Shown piece after piece: positions 31,998-39,616 of a stretch of 59,878 nucleotides of DNA. The DNA lies in the NCBI GenBank assembly GCA_013215215.1, contig JABSOU010000001.1, positions 1-59,878 of the forward strand, read 5' to 3'. The first letter of the stretch is position 1. Each line of letters starts with the position of its first letter. Below the pieces are notes generated by a model, which saw only the letters and a program-made list of their open reading frames with translations, did no database searches and was not told where the DNA came from. The DNA comes from Cognatishimia sp. GTDB taxonomy: Bacteria; Pseudomonadota; Alphaproteobacteria; Rhodobacterales; Rhodobacteraceae. A program made the position numbers and the translations under genes.

Positions 31998-32792
31998 CTA
32001 TATCTCTATTTGAGCAATGAAACCGCTTTTACCGTTTGTTTCAAAAGGGTAACCGAAAGGGTTGCATATGAAATCAGTATTTCCTATCCTGTATTGAATC
32101 TTTTCGTGGGTGTGTCCAAAGTGCCATACTTCTGGCTGTAGCTTATCCCTTAATTCTTGACCATCAAAACAATAAAACATCGTGTCATTATCGTCCTTTA
32201 AACTATATGATTGGTGTTCGTATTTAGTTGAAGGGTTAACGTGGGTTATCATTAAATCTATCTTTTCAAAAGAACCAGTATATTTATACTTGTTATGTAA
32301 ATACTTATAAGAATCTGTCTCAGGGATTTGCACATAATCATTAAAATTTCTGTATTGTTTTTCTTTCCACCATTCCTCAGCGCTAGGTAAATAAGAACCA
32401 TCATAAAACCCTAGGAAACCAGATACTTTTAATCCGTCTATATCCATCACCTTATCTACAAAGTGAACATTTTTGGGTAGTTCCATAGACATAAATTCAG
32501 AAACCCTATTAAACCCATACTTATATCTATGTTTTTGTTTGTTACCCATTAACCAAAAATCATGGTTACCTAAAGTAAATAAAACGTGCTTGTAATACTT
32601 AGACAGTTTTTCAAGAAGTAAAACATTTTGCTTATTATAATGCCCTATATCCCCTGCTATGGATAGAATATCTGAGTCATTAGGCACTAGTACTTCTTCA
32701 ATAAATTTATCATATTTATGAGTTTTATAGTCCCCTTGGGGGTCTTTTATGTATATGTCGATATGTATATCTGATATTAAGTCTATCTTCAT
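31998..32792 (-). CDS. Calcineurin-like metallophosphoesterase
   Basis: 264 aa. Metal-binding blocks in the family order: LISDIHID (D8, H10), SIAGDIGH, LGNHDFW, ITHVNPS and FGHTHEK. This fold splits phosphate esters or diesters with two metals. The substrate is not readable; related phage enzymes act on nucleotides or RNA ends. Its start lies next to the 3' end of tRNA-Trp. Confidence 0.85.
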   Translation of the reverse strand: MKIDLISDIHIDIYIKDPQGDYKTHKYDKFIEEVLVPNDSDILSIAGDIGHYNKQNVLLLEKLSKYYKHVLFTLGNHDFWLMGNKQKHRYKYGFNRVSEFMSMELPKNVHFVDKVMDIDGLKVSGFLGFYDGSYLPSAEEWWKEKQYRNFNDYVQIPETDSYKYLHNKYKYTGSFEKIDLMITHVNPSTKYEHQSYSLKDDNDTMFYCFDGQELRDKLQPEVWHFGHTHEKIQYRIGNTDFICNPFGYPFETNGKSGFIAQIEI

Positions 32793-32796
32793 AAAT

Positions 32797-32871
32797 TGGC
32801 GTATGCGTTAGGATTCGAACCTAAATCTAGCAGTTTTGGAGACTGTAATGTTACCGTTACACTACACATAC
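32797..32871 (-). tRNA. tRNA-Trp (anticodon CCA)
   Basis: 75 nt. Acceptor GTATGTG/CGCATAC, D-stem, anticodon loop CTCCAAA with CCA, T-arm TTAGG-TTCGAAT-CCTAA, discriminator G and an encoded CCA end (32797-32799). One mismatch at 27:43. Confidence 0.9.
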
Positions 32872-32879
32872 AAAAATTG

Positions 32880-32962
32880 TGGAGAGGGTGGGAGTTGCAC
32901 CCACAGTTTTCGTTCTGTTTACTCAAGCCCGGGCGAACACTTTGCTATTTAGTTACCTCTCC
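32880..32962 (-). tRNA. Degenerate tRNA-like element (type II size)
   Basis: Perfect 7-bp acceptor (GGAGAGG/CCTCTCC) and 5-bp T-stem (GTGGG/CCCAC), U8-A9, 83 nt in all, as in Ser/Leu tRNAs. However, the T-loop is TGCAACT, the D-loop lacks GG, the anticodon stem does not pair cleanly, and no CCA follows. Anticodon undetermined. It may be decayed, unusually folded or not charged. Confidence 0.45.
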
Positions 32963-33016
32963 GTATTATGGGTTAAATCGGTGTTTGCATGTTTTTCTCA
33001 TATCTATCCTAATTTA

Positions 33017-33091
33017 TGGTCAGCGGGCTGGGACTTAAACCCAGTTAGTCGGAGCCACAACCCGAGGCATCATCGTAAATGCTTCCCACTG
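33017..33091 (-). tRNA. tRNA-His (anticodon GTG), A73, no G-1
   Basis: 75 nt. Acceptor CAGTGGG/CCCGCTG, D-arm GCAT..ATGC, anticodon stem TCGGG/TCCGA with loop TTGTGGC, T-arm CTGGG-TTTAAGT-CCCAG, discriminator A and encoded CCA. Bacterial tRNA-His normally has G-1 paired to C73. The A73 form without G-1 is known from one branch of Alphaproteobacteria, which points to the host. Confidence 0.85.
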
Positions 33092-33097
33092 ATAAAT

Positions 33098-33226
33098 AGG
33101 TAGTTTTTCTTTTGAAGGTACTACCTAAACCCACCTTAGAGTTGTAAGTGTCGCAGACCTCTAAGGGTTATGTCTGCGCTGTTCTAGATTACAGATCAAA
33201 GAAGACATCAAGAACAGAGTGGGCTT
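33098..33226 (-). ncRNA. Compact pseudoknotted RNA next to tRNA-His
   Basis: On the minus strand: hairpin CTGTTCT/AGAACAG (33211-33217/33179-33185). Next is an H-type pseudoknot with stem CGCAGAC/GTCTGCG (33172-33178/33152-33158) and stem CCTTAGAG/CTCTAAGG (33159-33166/33134-33141), the two stacked without a gap. An outer helix pairs 33219-33226 with 33127-33134 through a G-U that exists only on the minus strand. A last hairpin AGGTAGT/ACTACCT (33098-33126) abuts it. No tag peptide or tRNA part is seen. Unknown family. Confidence 0.6.
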
Positions 33227-33245
33227 CTACTTAGCCTGTAACATC

Positions 33246-33845
33246 TTAAAATAAGTCTGATTCAGATCTAGAGCTACCGCCTCTTGCATCTGCGTCAGCA
33301 CCTGCTCCAGCATCTGCGTCCCCACCATTACCGTTAGCAGTACCACCGTCAGCGTCAGAGTTAGAGCTAGAAGATCCACCTGATCCACCAGTTGCACTTG
33401 AGCCTGAACCACTTGAAGAATTTGAGCCGTTATCTACTTCAGTATCGTTGTCTAAATCGTTCTCATTTTCAACAACAGTAACTTGGTTGTTGTCTTGTGT
33501 GATATGGTACTCATTATTAAAGTTGATATTAAGTCTTTGCTTTTGAATCTGCTCAAGAGTATCAGCCAAGTGTCCGTCATATCCCACTTTTAAAGATATC
33601 TCATCTAAATCAAGAGCAAATGCCTCATCTCTTAATCTCGCAGCTTCTTGGTTTTGCAGTATTTGTAAATTGCTATAGAATATTGCTTTTAATAATTTCC
33701 TAGCGCCTGTCTTCCTTTTAGGGTTAGCTAAACTATTAATAGCACCGTTAATAGTAGATTGTTCAACGCTTACTACCTCTTCTGCTAATACAGGTGTGGC
33801 TGCTAATACTGCACCTAGTCCTAGTAATGTCATTAGTTTTTTCAT
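33246..33845 (-). CDS. Secreted protein with a low-complexity acidic tail
   Basis: 199 aa from the ATG at 33845, chosen because AAGGAG precedes it and a signal peptide then starts at residue 1 (MKKLMTLLGLGAVLAATPVLA). The mature N-terminal half is helical; from about residue 130 on it is almost only Gly, Ser, Asn, Asp and Ala. Such tails are typical of flexible exported or surface proteins. Function unknown. Confidence 0.65.
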   Translation of the reverse strand: MKKLMTLLGLGAVLAATPVLAEEVVSVEQSTINGAINSLANPKRKTGARKLLKAIFYSNLQILQNQEAARLRDEAFALDLDEISLKVGYDGHLADTLEQIQKQRLNINFNNEYHITQDNNQVTVVENENDLDNDTEVDNGSNSSSGSGSSATGGSGGSSSSNSDADGGTANGNGGDADAGAGADADARGGSSRSESDLF

Positions 33846-33894
33846 GGTTACTTTATCTCCTTTTATCATTTTTAAAGTAAAACCTAGTCACGAA

Positions 33895-33905
33895 TTATTA
33901 TATCA
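33895..33905 (-). promoter_or_regulatory. Extended -10 promoter (TGATATAATAA)
   Basis: Minus-strand TGA-TATAAT-AA upstream of the secreted-protein gene; it may also carry the pseudoknot RNA and the tRNAs downstream. Confidence 0.55.
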
Positions 33906-33939
33906 TCTTCAGTAAGTTTTTATTAGTCTTTTGATACTA

Positions 33940-35007
33940 TTATTTTTTTGACCTTACTAAAATATCTGGCCCTATAACTAATTTAGAATTATTTGTTTGA
34001 ACTTTCAAGCTATTATATGAACTAGAACTCTCAAATAATAAGCCAAACCCATATTTTTTTAAATTTTTACCAAATTTAATCTGTCCTAATCTATTAACCT
34101 TGGCTCTGCCTATAAATAATGGTTTATTTAGCCCTGAAATATCTTCTGGATTAGGGACTTCCTCGCCACCCATTTTAGGTACTATGAAAAACCTATAATT
34201 AGCTCTTGTTTTTGGTAAATTAATGTCTACTACACCTTCCTCTAAATAGCCTATAGCGGACATATATCCGTCCTTTGTTTTTCCAAAGTTAAAATCAACT
34301 ACAGCATCAATATCTTGGTTTGACCTAACCAATAAATCAGCTCCATTGAACTGGCTTAAATCAGTTGAAAACACAGAAAAGTAGTTCAGCTCTTTGCCCG
34401 CTTGAATGTTTAAATCAAGATTATCAGATGGGTTGGGTGGTAAACCATATTTCATTGGTTCACTACCATAAGACATTATTTGGTCAGCGCCTAAGATATT
34501 TAGTTCATTGTGAACCCATTTAGATTTTCCTTTCTTTGTTTTTTTTAGTATAAAGCTGTTTCTGGGTGATGCTTCGTCTAGTCCTAATGAATGACCTATT
34601 TCTTCAAGCAAAGTACCTCTATTTCCTTCAGGTACTACAATAATAGGTTGTATAGAATGACTAACTTCACTACTATAAGCTATTATCCTTCTTGCCCAGA
34701 AATAGCCACCACATTCACACCAGCTAAAATCTTCATCCCTCATGTTCACAATAGGTAAAACACCTGTTTCTCTGAAACTTGACTTAATACTCTTAATTTC
34801 TACCTCAGATATATCGTAATAAGATTTAACATCTTTTTTAATCACTTCGGTAAATTCTTCGCTAAAAGTAGAATCTATTACAAGTTTATTGATAGACGGG
34901 TCTGCTCTATAAAAAGTTTGAAGACCTTCTGAAAATAGAAAGTTTGCTGCCTTTACAGGTGTAATTAGCATAATTGCGCTTATAAATAATAGTAATAATG
35001 TTTTCAT
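33940..35007 (-). CDS. Secreted metzincin-like metalloprotease, altered zinc site
   Basis: 355 aa. Signal peptide MKTLLLLFISAIMLITPVKA. The block LLEEIGHSLGLDEA (residues 133-146) resembles the metzincin HExxHxxGxxH/D motif, and QIMSYG (Met178) fits the Met-turn. The first His is Glu (E135) and the third ligand is Asp (D144). Secreted metzincins cut proteins; whether this one still binds zinc is unclear. A strong AAGGAG leader precedes it. Confidence 0.65.
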   Translation of the reverse strand: MKTLLLLFISAIMLITPVKAANFLFSEGLQTFYRADPSINKLVIDSTFSEEFTEVIKKDVKSYYDISEVEIKSIKSSFRETGVLPIVNMRDEDFSWCECGGYFWARRIIAYSSEVSHSIQPIIVVPEGNRGTLLEEIGHSLGLDEASPRNSFILKKTKKGKSKWVHNELNILGADQIMSYGSEPMKYGLPPNPSDNLDLNIQAGKELNYFSVFSTDLSQFNGADLLVRSNQDIDAVVDFNFGKTKDGYMSAIGYLEEGVVDINLPKTRANYRFFIVPKMGGEEVPNPEDISGLNKPLFIGRAKVNRLGQIKFGKNLKKYGFGLLFESSSSYNSLKVQTNNSKLVIGPDILVRSKK

Positions 35008-35067
35008 ATTTATCTCCTTCGATAAATATAATATACCACATAAAAGTTATTGAATTGTTAAGGTTTT

Positions 35068-35124
35068 AAAAAACAGAACCCTATTAACTTCTTACTTGCG
35101 AAATCTCTATGCTGTTAGGGTTCT
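35068..35124 (-). terminator. Terminator-like hairpin
   Basis: Minus-strand AGAACCCTA/TAGGGTTCT (9 bp, 32-base loop) followed by G and six T. It would end the tRNA-like transcript from 35.15-35.26 kb. The long loop makes it weaker than a classic terminator. Confidence 0.5.
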
Positions 35125-35144
35125 TAAGAACAAGACACAATTAA

Positions 35145-35260
35145 TATTTACTAGTGCTCTACCAACTGAGCTACCGACCTTGTACTTATCAGGTACTAAA
35201 GTCAGGTGGGAATCGAACCCACGCGCTATAGCTGCCTTATATTACTTATATTTGCTGTTT
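35145..35260 (-). ncRNA. Circularly permuted tRNA-like element
   Basis: On the minus strand the 3' half comes first: T-arm GTGGG-TTCGATT-CCCAC (35206-35222) and acceptor strand CTGACTT (35199-35205). A 17-18-base linker follows, then the 5' half: AGGTCGG (35174-35180), TA, and a classic D-arm GCTCAGTTGGTAGAGC (35156-35171). The two acceptor strands pair 7/7 (two G-U). CTAGT (35150-35154) pairs 4/5 with GCTAT (35228-35232), and the flanks continue the helix (ATATTA with TAATAT, then six more pairs after one mismatch). No U33 or clear anticodon is seen, so charging identity is unknown. Confidence 0.55.
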
Positions 35261-35345
35261 GCGTCTTTATTAATTTACAGATGCCTAAGTTGGTCGAGTA
35301 AAAATCGAGTTGCTTGTTGTGTGTGCTGTAAGGCATCTTTATATA
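35232..35345. other. Non-coding stretch upstream of the permuted tRNA-like element
   Basis: No gene. It contains an 8-bp inverted repeat AGATGCCT/AGGCATCT on the minus strand (about 35279-35338) enclosing CTCGA repeats. Likely part of the same RNA or its 5' leader. Confidence 0.4.
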
Positions 35346-36764
35346 TTATATAATAGCAGAATATCTAGGGGATTCTACTATTTCTTGCATTAATTTTAAA
35401 GAATCGCAACCTCCGTTTAGTACGAACTTTAAAATAGAAGGTGAGCACCCTGAAATTAGAATTACTCCTTTGTCGTTAATAGTAGCTGGTGCATTTCCTA
35501 ATCTACCATTAACATTCCAGAACACAAGATCAGGCATATCATACCCACTATCTTCGTATAATTTTTTAATCTCTTGGAAATTAGTAGTATGTCCGTAATC
35601 TTGTGCTTCATCAAATTCCATATCAGATATAGCCATGATCTTATTAGGCATATCTTCTTTAGGAACTTTATTTTGTGTTGCTATTGCTAACATAAAAGTA
35701 AACACTCTATAGAAGTTAGTGTTAGCTACCTCACTAGAATCCCACATTTTCTTTAGTTTATCTTTTAATGAGCCTTCTGGTAAAACTAAGAAATTAGGTT
35801 TCTGCGAAAAAACAGCTAAGGTGTTCTTAAAAGGAGCTGGTAATCTCTCAGACATATACACACCTAAAGAAGTAGCCACATCTATAGGTCTAACATTAGA
35901 GCCGTAGCTACATGTCATAGATCCAGACAAGTCGATTAAAGGTAATATCTTATCTTTTGCGTCTTCTAAATAGTCTGGTAAATTTTTCCACTGTGCTTCT
36001 GCTGCTTCCCACTCGCTGGAATTTGAATATTCATTAAGACCAGCAACTATCTGATAGGGGAATATAGCCCCCGCGTTAATAGTAGTCTCACCTTTGTTTG
36101 CTTTATTAACAAAATCTGCAAACCTATCCTCATCATTTCTATAAAAAGCTTTTTTATACTTACTAAAAGCCACTGAAGGTACGTGCTTATAATTTATATC
36201 TTGCCAATTTTTTGCACTCATTTGTTGCTCAACAGTATCGCTTTTTTCACTTACTATTTTTCTATATGTTTTATTGTCTATATTTAACCTACGTAATAAT
36301 TTAAGCCTAAAGATTTTATGTTTTTTGCATTTCTCTCTAGGTAACCATTTGAATAATAGACCATCTTTACCTAAACAAAACTCTTTTGCTATTAAAGACA
36401 TAACTACTTCTGATTCATGGAAAGGAAATAAAAGATCCCATCTAGAGTATTCTGGTACTTTTTTAGCTACTGCCTCAAAAATTGGTAAATGATTATCATA
36501 TAGATATCTAAGTGCTTTAGAGAAGAATTTTCTTTCTCCTAGCGATTCACGAATATCTCCAGCCCAGAACATTAATCTAATAGCATACTTTGGGTTGTCG
36601 CTATAAGCCTCATTTAATAAAGTAAAATATTCTTCATCACTAAAACGTCTACTAGCACCTGCTAAAAACATTAGATCTACCAGAGGAGATTTACTAGATA
36701 AATTAGTTAAAGCTCCGTTATCAGTGTATCCTTTATTAGTTACTGCTTCTAAGAATTGATTCAT
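35346..36764 (-). CDS. VWA/DUF2828 family protein
   Basis: 472 aa. C-terminal von Willebrand A-like domain with a metal-ion-dependent adhesion site: PLIDLSGSMTCS (D278, S280, S282), and a second strand KIMAISDMEFD. The helical N-terminal half and overall size match DUF2828 proteins, which resemble Ro60/TROVE RNA-binding proteins in layout. They occur in large phages; the role is unknown, RNA binding being an inference. A TGATATAAT -10 ends 7 nt before the ATG. Confidence 0.8.
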   Translation of the reverse strand: MNQFLEAVTNKGYTDNGALTNLSSKSPLVDLMFLAGASRRFSDEEYFTLLNEAYSDNPKYAIRLMFWAGDIRESLGERKFFSKALRYLYDNHLPIFEAVAKKVPEYSRWDLLFPFHESEVVMSLIAKEFCLGKDGLLFKWLPREKCKKHKIFRLKLLRRLNIDNKTYRKIVSEKSDTVEQQMSAKNWQDINYKHVPSVAFSKYKKAFYRNDEDRFADFVNKANKGETTINAGAIFPYQIVAGLNEYSNSSEWEAAEAQWKNLPDYLEDAKDKILPLIDLSGSMTCSYGSNVRPIDVATSLGVYMSERLPAPFKNTLAVFSQKPNFLVLPEGSLKDKLKKMWDSSEVANTNFYRVFTFMLAIATQNKVPKEDMPNKIMAISDMEFDEAQDYGHTTNFQEIKKLYEDSGYDMPDLVFWNVNGRLGNAPATINDKGVILISGCSPSILKFVLNGGCDSLKLMQEIVESPRYSAII

Positions 36765-36771
36765 GTGCTTT

Positions 36772-36780
36772 ATTATATCA
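36772..36780 (-). promoter_or_regulatory. Leaderless-type promoter of the VWA gene
   Basis: Minus-strand TGA-TATAAT (-10 at 36772-36777), 7 nt before the start codon. Confidence 0.6.
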
Positions 36781-37065
36781 CGTTAACTCTAAGTTTAAAA
36801 ACTTTTCTATGTTTTTTATTATTTCTTTTTTGAAATCATTTATATACTCAGTCTTATCTTTACCTTTTATAGAAGCTACTTGCCATAGGTAATCTCTACA
36901 AATAAACACTAGTATATCTACCCCATATTTTATAGTTTTTATACTTAATCCATTTCTATATCTATAACCAGATTTCTTTATAACTGTAGCAAACATTTTA
37001 TGTAATGAGGATATTATTAGTTCTAACTCTTCATACTTTAATTTAAATTCTAATAAACTAGGCAT
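36778..37065 (-). CDS. Hypothetical helical protein
   Basis: 95 aa, basic and helical, with Tyr-rich strands in the middle. Overlaps the 41-aa gene by 8 bases. Not recognised. Confidence 0.6.
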   Translation of the reverse strand: MPSLLEFKLKYEELELIISSLHKMFATVIKKSGYRYRNGLSIKTIKYGVDILVFICRDYLWQVASIKGKDKTEYINDFKKEIIKNIEKFLNLELT

Positions 37066-37183
37066 CTTTAACCTCTTCTAAAAAGCTCTTAAGCTCCGCG
37101 ACTGCTTCAGGGTTATCTAGCCTAACAAAGGAGCATACGATTATAACTATACCTCTTAACACTATACGTAAGAGTTTTTCCAT
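37058..37183 (-). CDS. 41-aa protein with a membrane-like segment
   Basis: Short frame MEKLLRIVLRGIVIIVCSFV.. with a hydrophobic segment (about residues 6-20) and charged tail. It starts 1 base after the phosphoesterase stop and overlaps the next start. Not recognised. Confidence 0.5.
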   Translation of the reverse strand: MEKLLRIVLRGIVIIVCSFVRLDNPEAVAELKSFLEEVKDA

Positions 37184-37184
37184 T

Positions 37185-38849
37185 TTATCTAACTTTTTGT
37201 TTTCTCTGTGGTTCAAGTCTATATTTACCTTCTATATTAGTTATTGTTTGTGCTGGCCCTACCCTACCTCTAGTTCCTTTGTAAGCTACTGCAAAGGTGT
37301 TGCTCCACGAAGATAGTCCTCTATTGTAACCCAGTCTCTTAAGTGTAAAAGTCCCAACAGAGAAAGAATCTCTGTGACGCTTCAATACATGTGTGTGTCC
37401 TATAGCAATAGCTTCTAAAGCCTTAGCTAAGCTAGGTAAACTGCCTCTAGCCCCGTTAACACCTAAATGTCCGTGATAGTTATAAGTTCTTTTACTAAAT
37501 TCTAGTTTATCATCACAGTCATTAAATCTAACATTTTTAGGTATGCCACCTACATAATCTAACCCAGCTTCTAAGGGGTCTTTGCCTTTAAGAACTTCTA
37601 AGCTAAGTATTAAACCTATTTCATAATTTATAGGGTCTTTTAAGAATCTTCCTGTCTTTAAGTATTTGTCTATCCACTCATCATGATTAGATTTTATTAT
37701 GTGTACCTTATCTGCGTACTTAGAAACCTTTAGTAGAAAATCCCTAGTATCTTTTAGCTCTTCTATTAATGAATCTTTGTTTCTAGATTGTCTTTTTGCG
37801 CAAAATATAAGGTCATCTTTTGCATGGTGATTTACAGACATACCATCAAATAAATCGTGTAGTATTAAATTCTGAGGTTTTAATCTTTTGCAAGCTTCTA
37901 GACCTAACTCTAAAGTTTCCTGACAAGTACTACCTACGTGTATATCTCCAAATACAACTACCTCTGCCTTCTCTTTTTTAGTGGTTCCGTTAGGTAAGTA
38001 TCTAGTGCCATCATCTATAAAGGAGCCGTCAGAGAATGCTTCTATCTCTCTTTTATGATAAGTCTTCTCGTTTTCAATCTCTATTACTAAAGCTCCGATA
38101 CAGTGATCTTCGTTAGCTATATAAGCTGTACGGTGAGCTTTATACATGTCAGTATCATAATCTGCTACAGTTATAGCCCCTGTAGTCATAGCAAGCTTAG
38201 GGTATTCTCCAGTACCTGGAATAGTTTCGATATCTATCTTAGGCATACCAGCGATAAAACTCTGGTGTTTTCCTGCAATTCTAGTTAAACCTTGAAGTGG
38301 GTGTATGTGTTTGGCACTCATTTTTATATTGCAAATAAAGAGATTATCATTTAAGTTTATCTGTCCTGGTATTATATATTCCTGTAACTCTTTATCAATA
38401 AACCCTGATCCAGTCCAGTCTGAATTTCTCTTAGCGGAATCAGAACAAGTAAGAACAATCAACCTAGCTTTATTTCGTTTGCAGTAATTTTGTAAGCTTT
38501 TTAAAAAGTTCTTATCTGCATAACATCCTAAAACGGCAGTAGTAACTACAAACTTATCATACTCATGTAAATCTTCTACTATATCTGGGTTGGATTCAAT
38601 AATCTCATCTATACAACTATCCTTAAAAATCTCAGGGTGGCTATCTCTTACATGCTTATGTAAGTCTTGTAAATTGTTAAAATAGTGTCTTATAGTAGCT
38701 CTACTGATATCGTTGTCTTGTAAGTCTTTATAAGTAAGTGTATCTTTCTTTTTCTTACGTAACCTGATATACTTTTTAATTATTTTAGCTTTTTGCTTTT
38801 CTCTATTTTCTTCAGTCTGTTCTTTTTTTGTAGCTTTCTTTTGTGTCAT
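37185..38849 (-). CDS. Large metallophosphoesterase with N-terminal HTH-like domain
   Basis: 554 aa. N-terminus (about residues 1-70) is Lys-rich with a helix-turn-helix-like part (DNDISRATIRHYFNNL). The C-terminal half has the calcineurin-like blocks FGDIHVG (301-306), HDLFDG, KSNHDEW (386-392), YHGHLG and GHTHVLK. The length and fold recall T5 A1 (556 aa), needed for early DNA transfer, but I cannot show homology. Nuclease or nucleotidase activity is likely. Confidence 0.75.
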   Translation of the reverse strand: MTQKKATKKEQTEENREKQKAKIIKKYIRLRKKKKDTLTYKDLQDNDISRATIRHYFNNLQDLHKHVRDSHPEIFKDSCIDEIIESNPDIVEDLHEYDKFVVTTAVLGCYADKNFLKSLQNYCKRNKARLIVLTCSDSAKRNSDWTGSGFIDKELQEYIIPGQINLNDNLFICNIKMSAKHIHPLQGLTRIAGKHQSFIAGMPKIDIETIPGTGEYPKLAMTTGAITVADYDTDMYKAHRTAYIANEDHCIGALVIEIENEKTYHKREIEAFSDGSFIDDGTRYLPNGTTKKEKAEVVVFGDIHVGSTCQETLELGLEACKRLKPQNLILHDLFDGMSVNHHAKDDLIFCAKRQSRNKDSLIEELKDTRDFLLKVSKYADKVHIIKSNHDEWIDKYLKTGRFLKDPINYEIGLILSLEVLKGKDPLEAGLDYVGGIPKNVRFNDCDDKLEFSKRTYNYHGHLGVNGARGSLPSLAKALEAIAIGHTHVLKRHRDSFSVGTFTLKRLGYNRGLSSWSNTFAVAYKGTRGRVGPAQTITNIEGKYRLEPQRKQKVR

Positions 38850-38882
38850 AAAAACCTTTGCCAGTCTGTGTAGGCAATGATT

Positions 38883-38891
38883 ATTATAACA
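38883..38891 (-). promoter_or_regulatory. Extended -10 promoter (TGTTATAAT)
   Basis: Minus-strand TGT-TATAAT about 30 bases upstream of the phosphoesterase start, no -35. Confidence 0.5.
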
Positions 38892-38913
38892 TTATAAACA
38901 TGTATTACTCACA

Positions 38914-39615
38914 TTAAGGCTCTAAAGCATAGCTATTAGTATGTATATATTCATCTATATGTTGCAATAATTCAGAAGTATAATACTCTGCTACCACTGA
39001 AAGTATCTCGGAGACAGCGAAAGCTTTACTAGTTACCTTAGAAAAATCTGTTCCTACTGTTTCTAGGGCAGTAGAAATGTAATCAACTCTTAACAATCCA
39101 GAATCCAATAAATCTTTCTGTTTAGCGTCAAACAATATAGATTGGTCTGTGTAACAAATATAATTAACATATGATCTAGCATCCATATGTTTGTAATACA
39201 TCTTACCTTCTTTTTCTAGGTTGTTAGGTAATATATCGTAACAAATAGGGTCTATAGAATCATATTTAAAGTCAAAGACTGGTCTAGCGTCTGTATAGTC
39301 TTCATGGGCCTCTTCTAAGTCAGTATACTCCTTGCCCGTAATCAAGGTAGTAAGTATATCTAAATATTCTACATAATAATCAAAATCATCAATTTCTACA
39401 TTGTATTCAGCTCTTGCTATACAAGGGAAAGGTACGGTAGATACTTTTTCGTGTAACGTTACTTTACCTACTGCTTTATTATGGAACGGGTATTTCTCTG
39501 CGCAAATATTGGATAGATCGGCTAATCTCTGCTGACCTATTATACTTTCTATTGCTTCATACTCTGAAAGAGCGATGCCATTTGCTATTGAATCTGGTAA
39601 TCTTATTATCTTCAT
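38914..39615 (-). CDS. Hypothetical acidic protein
   Basis: 233 aa, directly downstream of the terminase gene. Acidic, Tyr-rich (FDYYVEYLDILTTL). Position next to TerL suggests a packaging or structural accessory, but no motif shows it. Confidence 0.65.
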   Translation of the reverse strand: MKIIRLPDSIANGIALSEYEAIESIIGQQRLADLSNICAEKYPFHNKAVGKVTLHEKVSTVPFPCIARAEYNVEIDDFDYYVEYLDILTTLITGKEYTDLEEAHEDYTDARPVFDFKYDSIDPICYDILPNNLEKEGKMYYKHMDARSYVNYICYTDQSILFDAKQKDLLDSGLLRVDYISTALETVGTDFSKVTSKAFAVSEILSVVAEYYTSELLQHIDEYIHTNSYALEP

Positions 39616-39616
39616 A

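Noticed and set aside
32796-33103. Two plus-strand open frames of about 75-80 codons
   Set aside because: They run through the tRNA genes on the opposite strand; the tRNA folds explain the sequence.
33227-33412. 61-codon minus-strand frame
   Set aside because: It is the shadow of the low-complexity tail of the secreted protein in another frame.
35068-35345. A permuted two-piece tmRNA instead of a permuted tRNA
   Set aside because: The D-arm is a full canonical tRNA D-arm, there is no G3-U70 alanine signature, and no tag frame ends in LAA or VAA.
35068-35345. A group I intron in permuted form around the tRNA halves
   Set aside because: The flanks are only about 100 bases and I see no P7-like core; extended pairing of the flanks explains them better.
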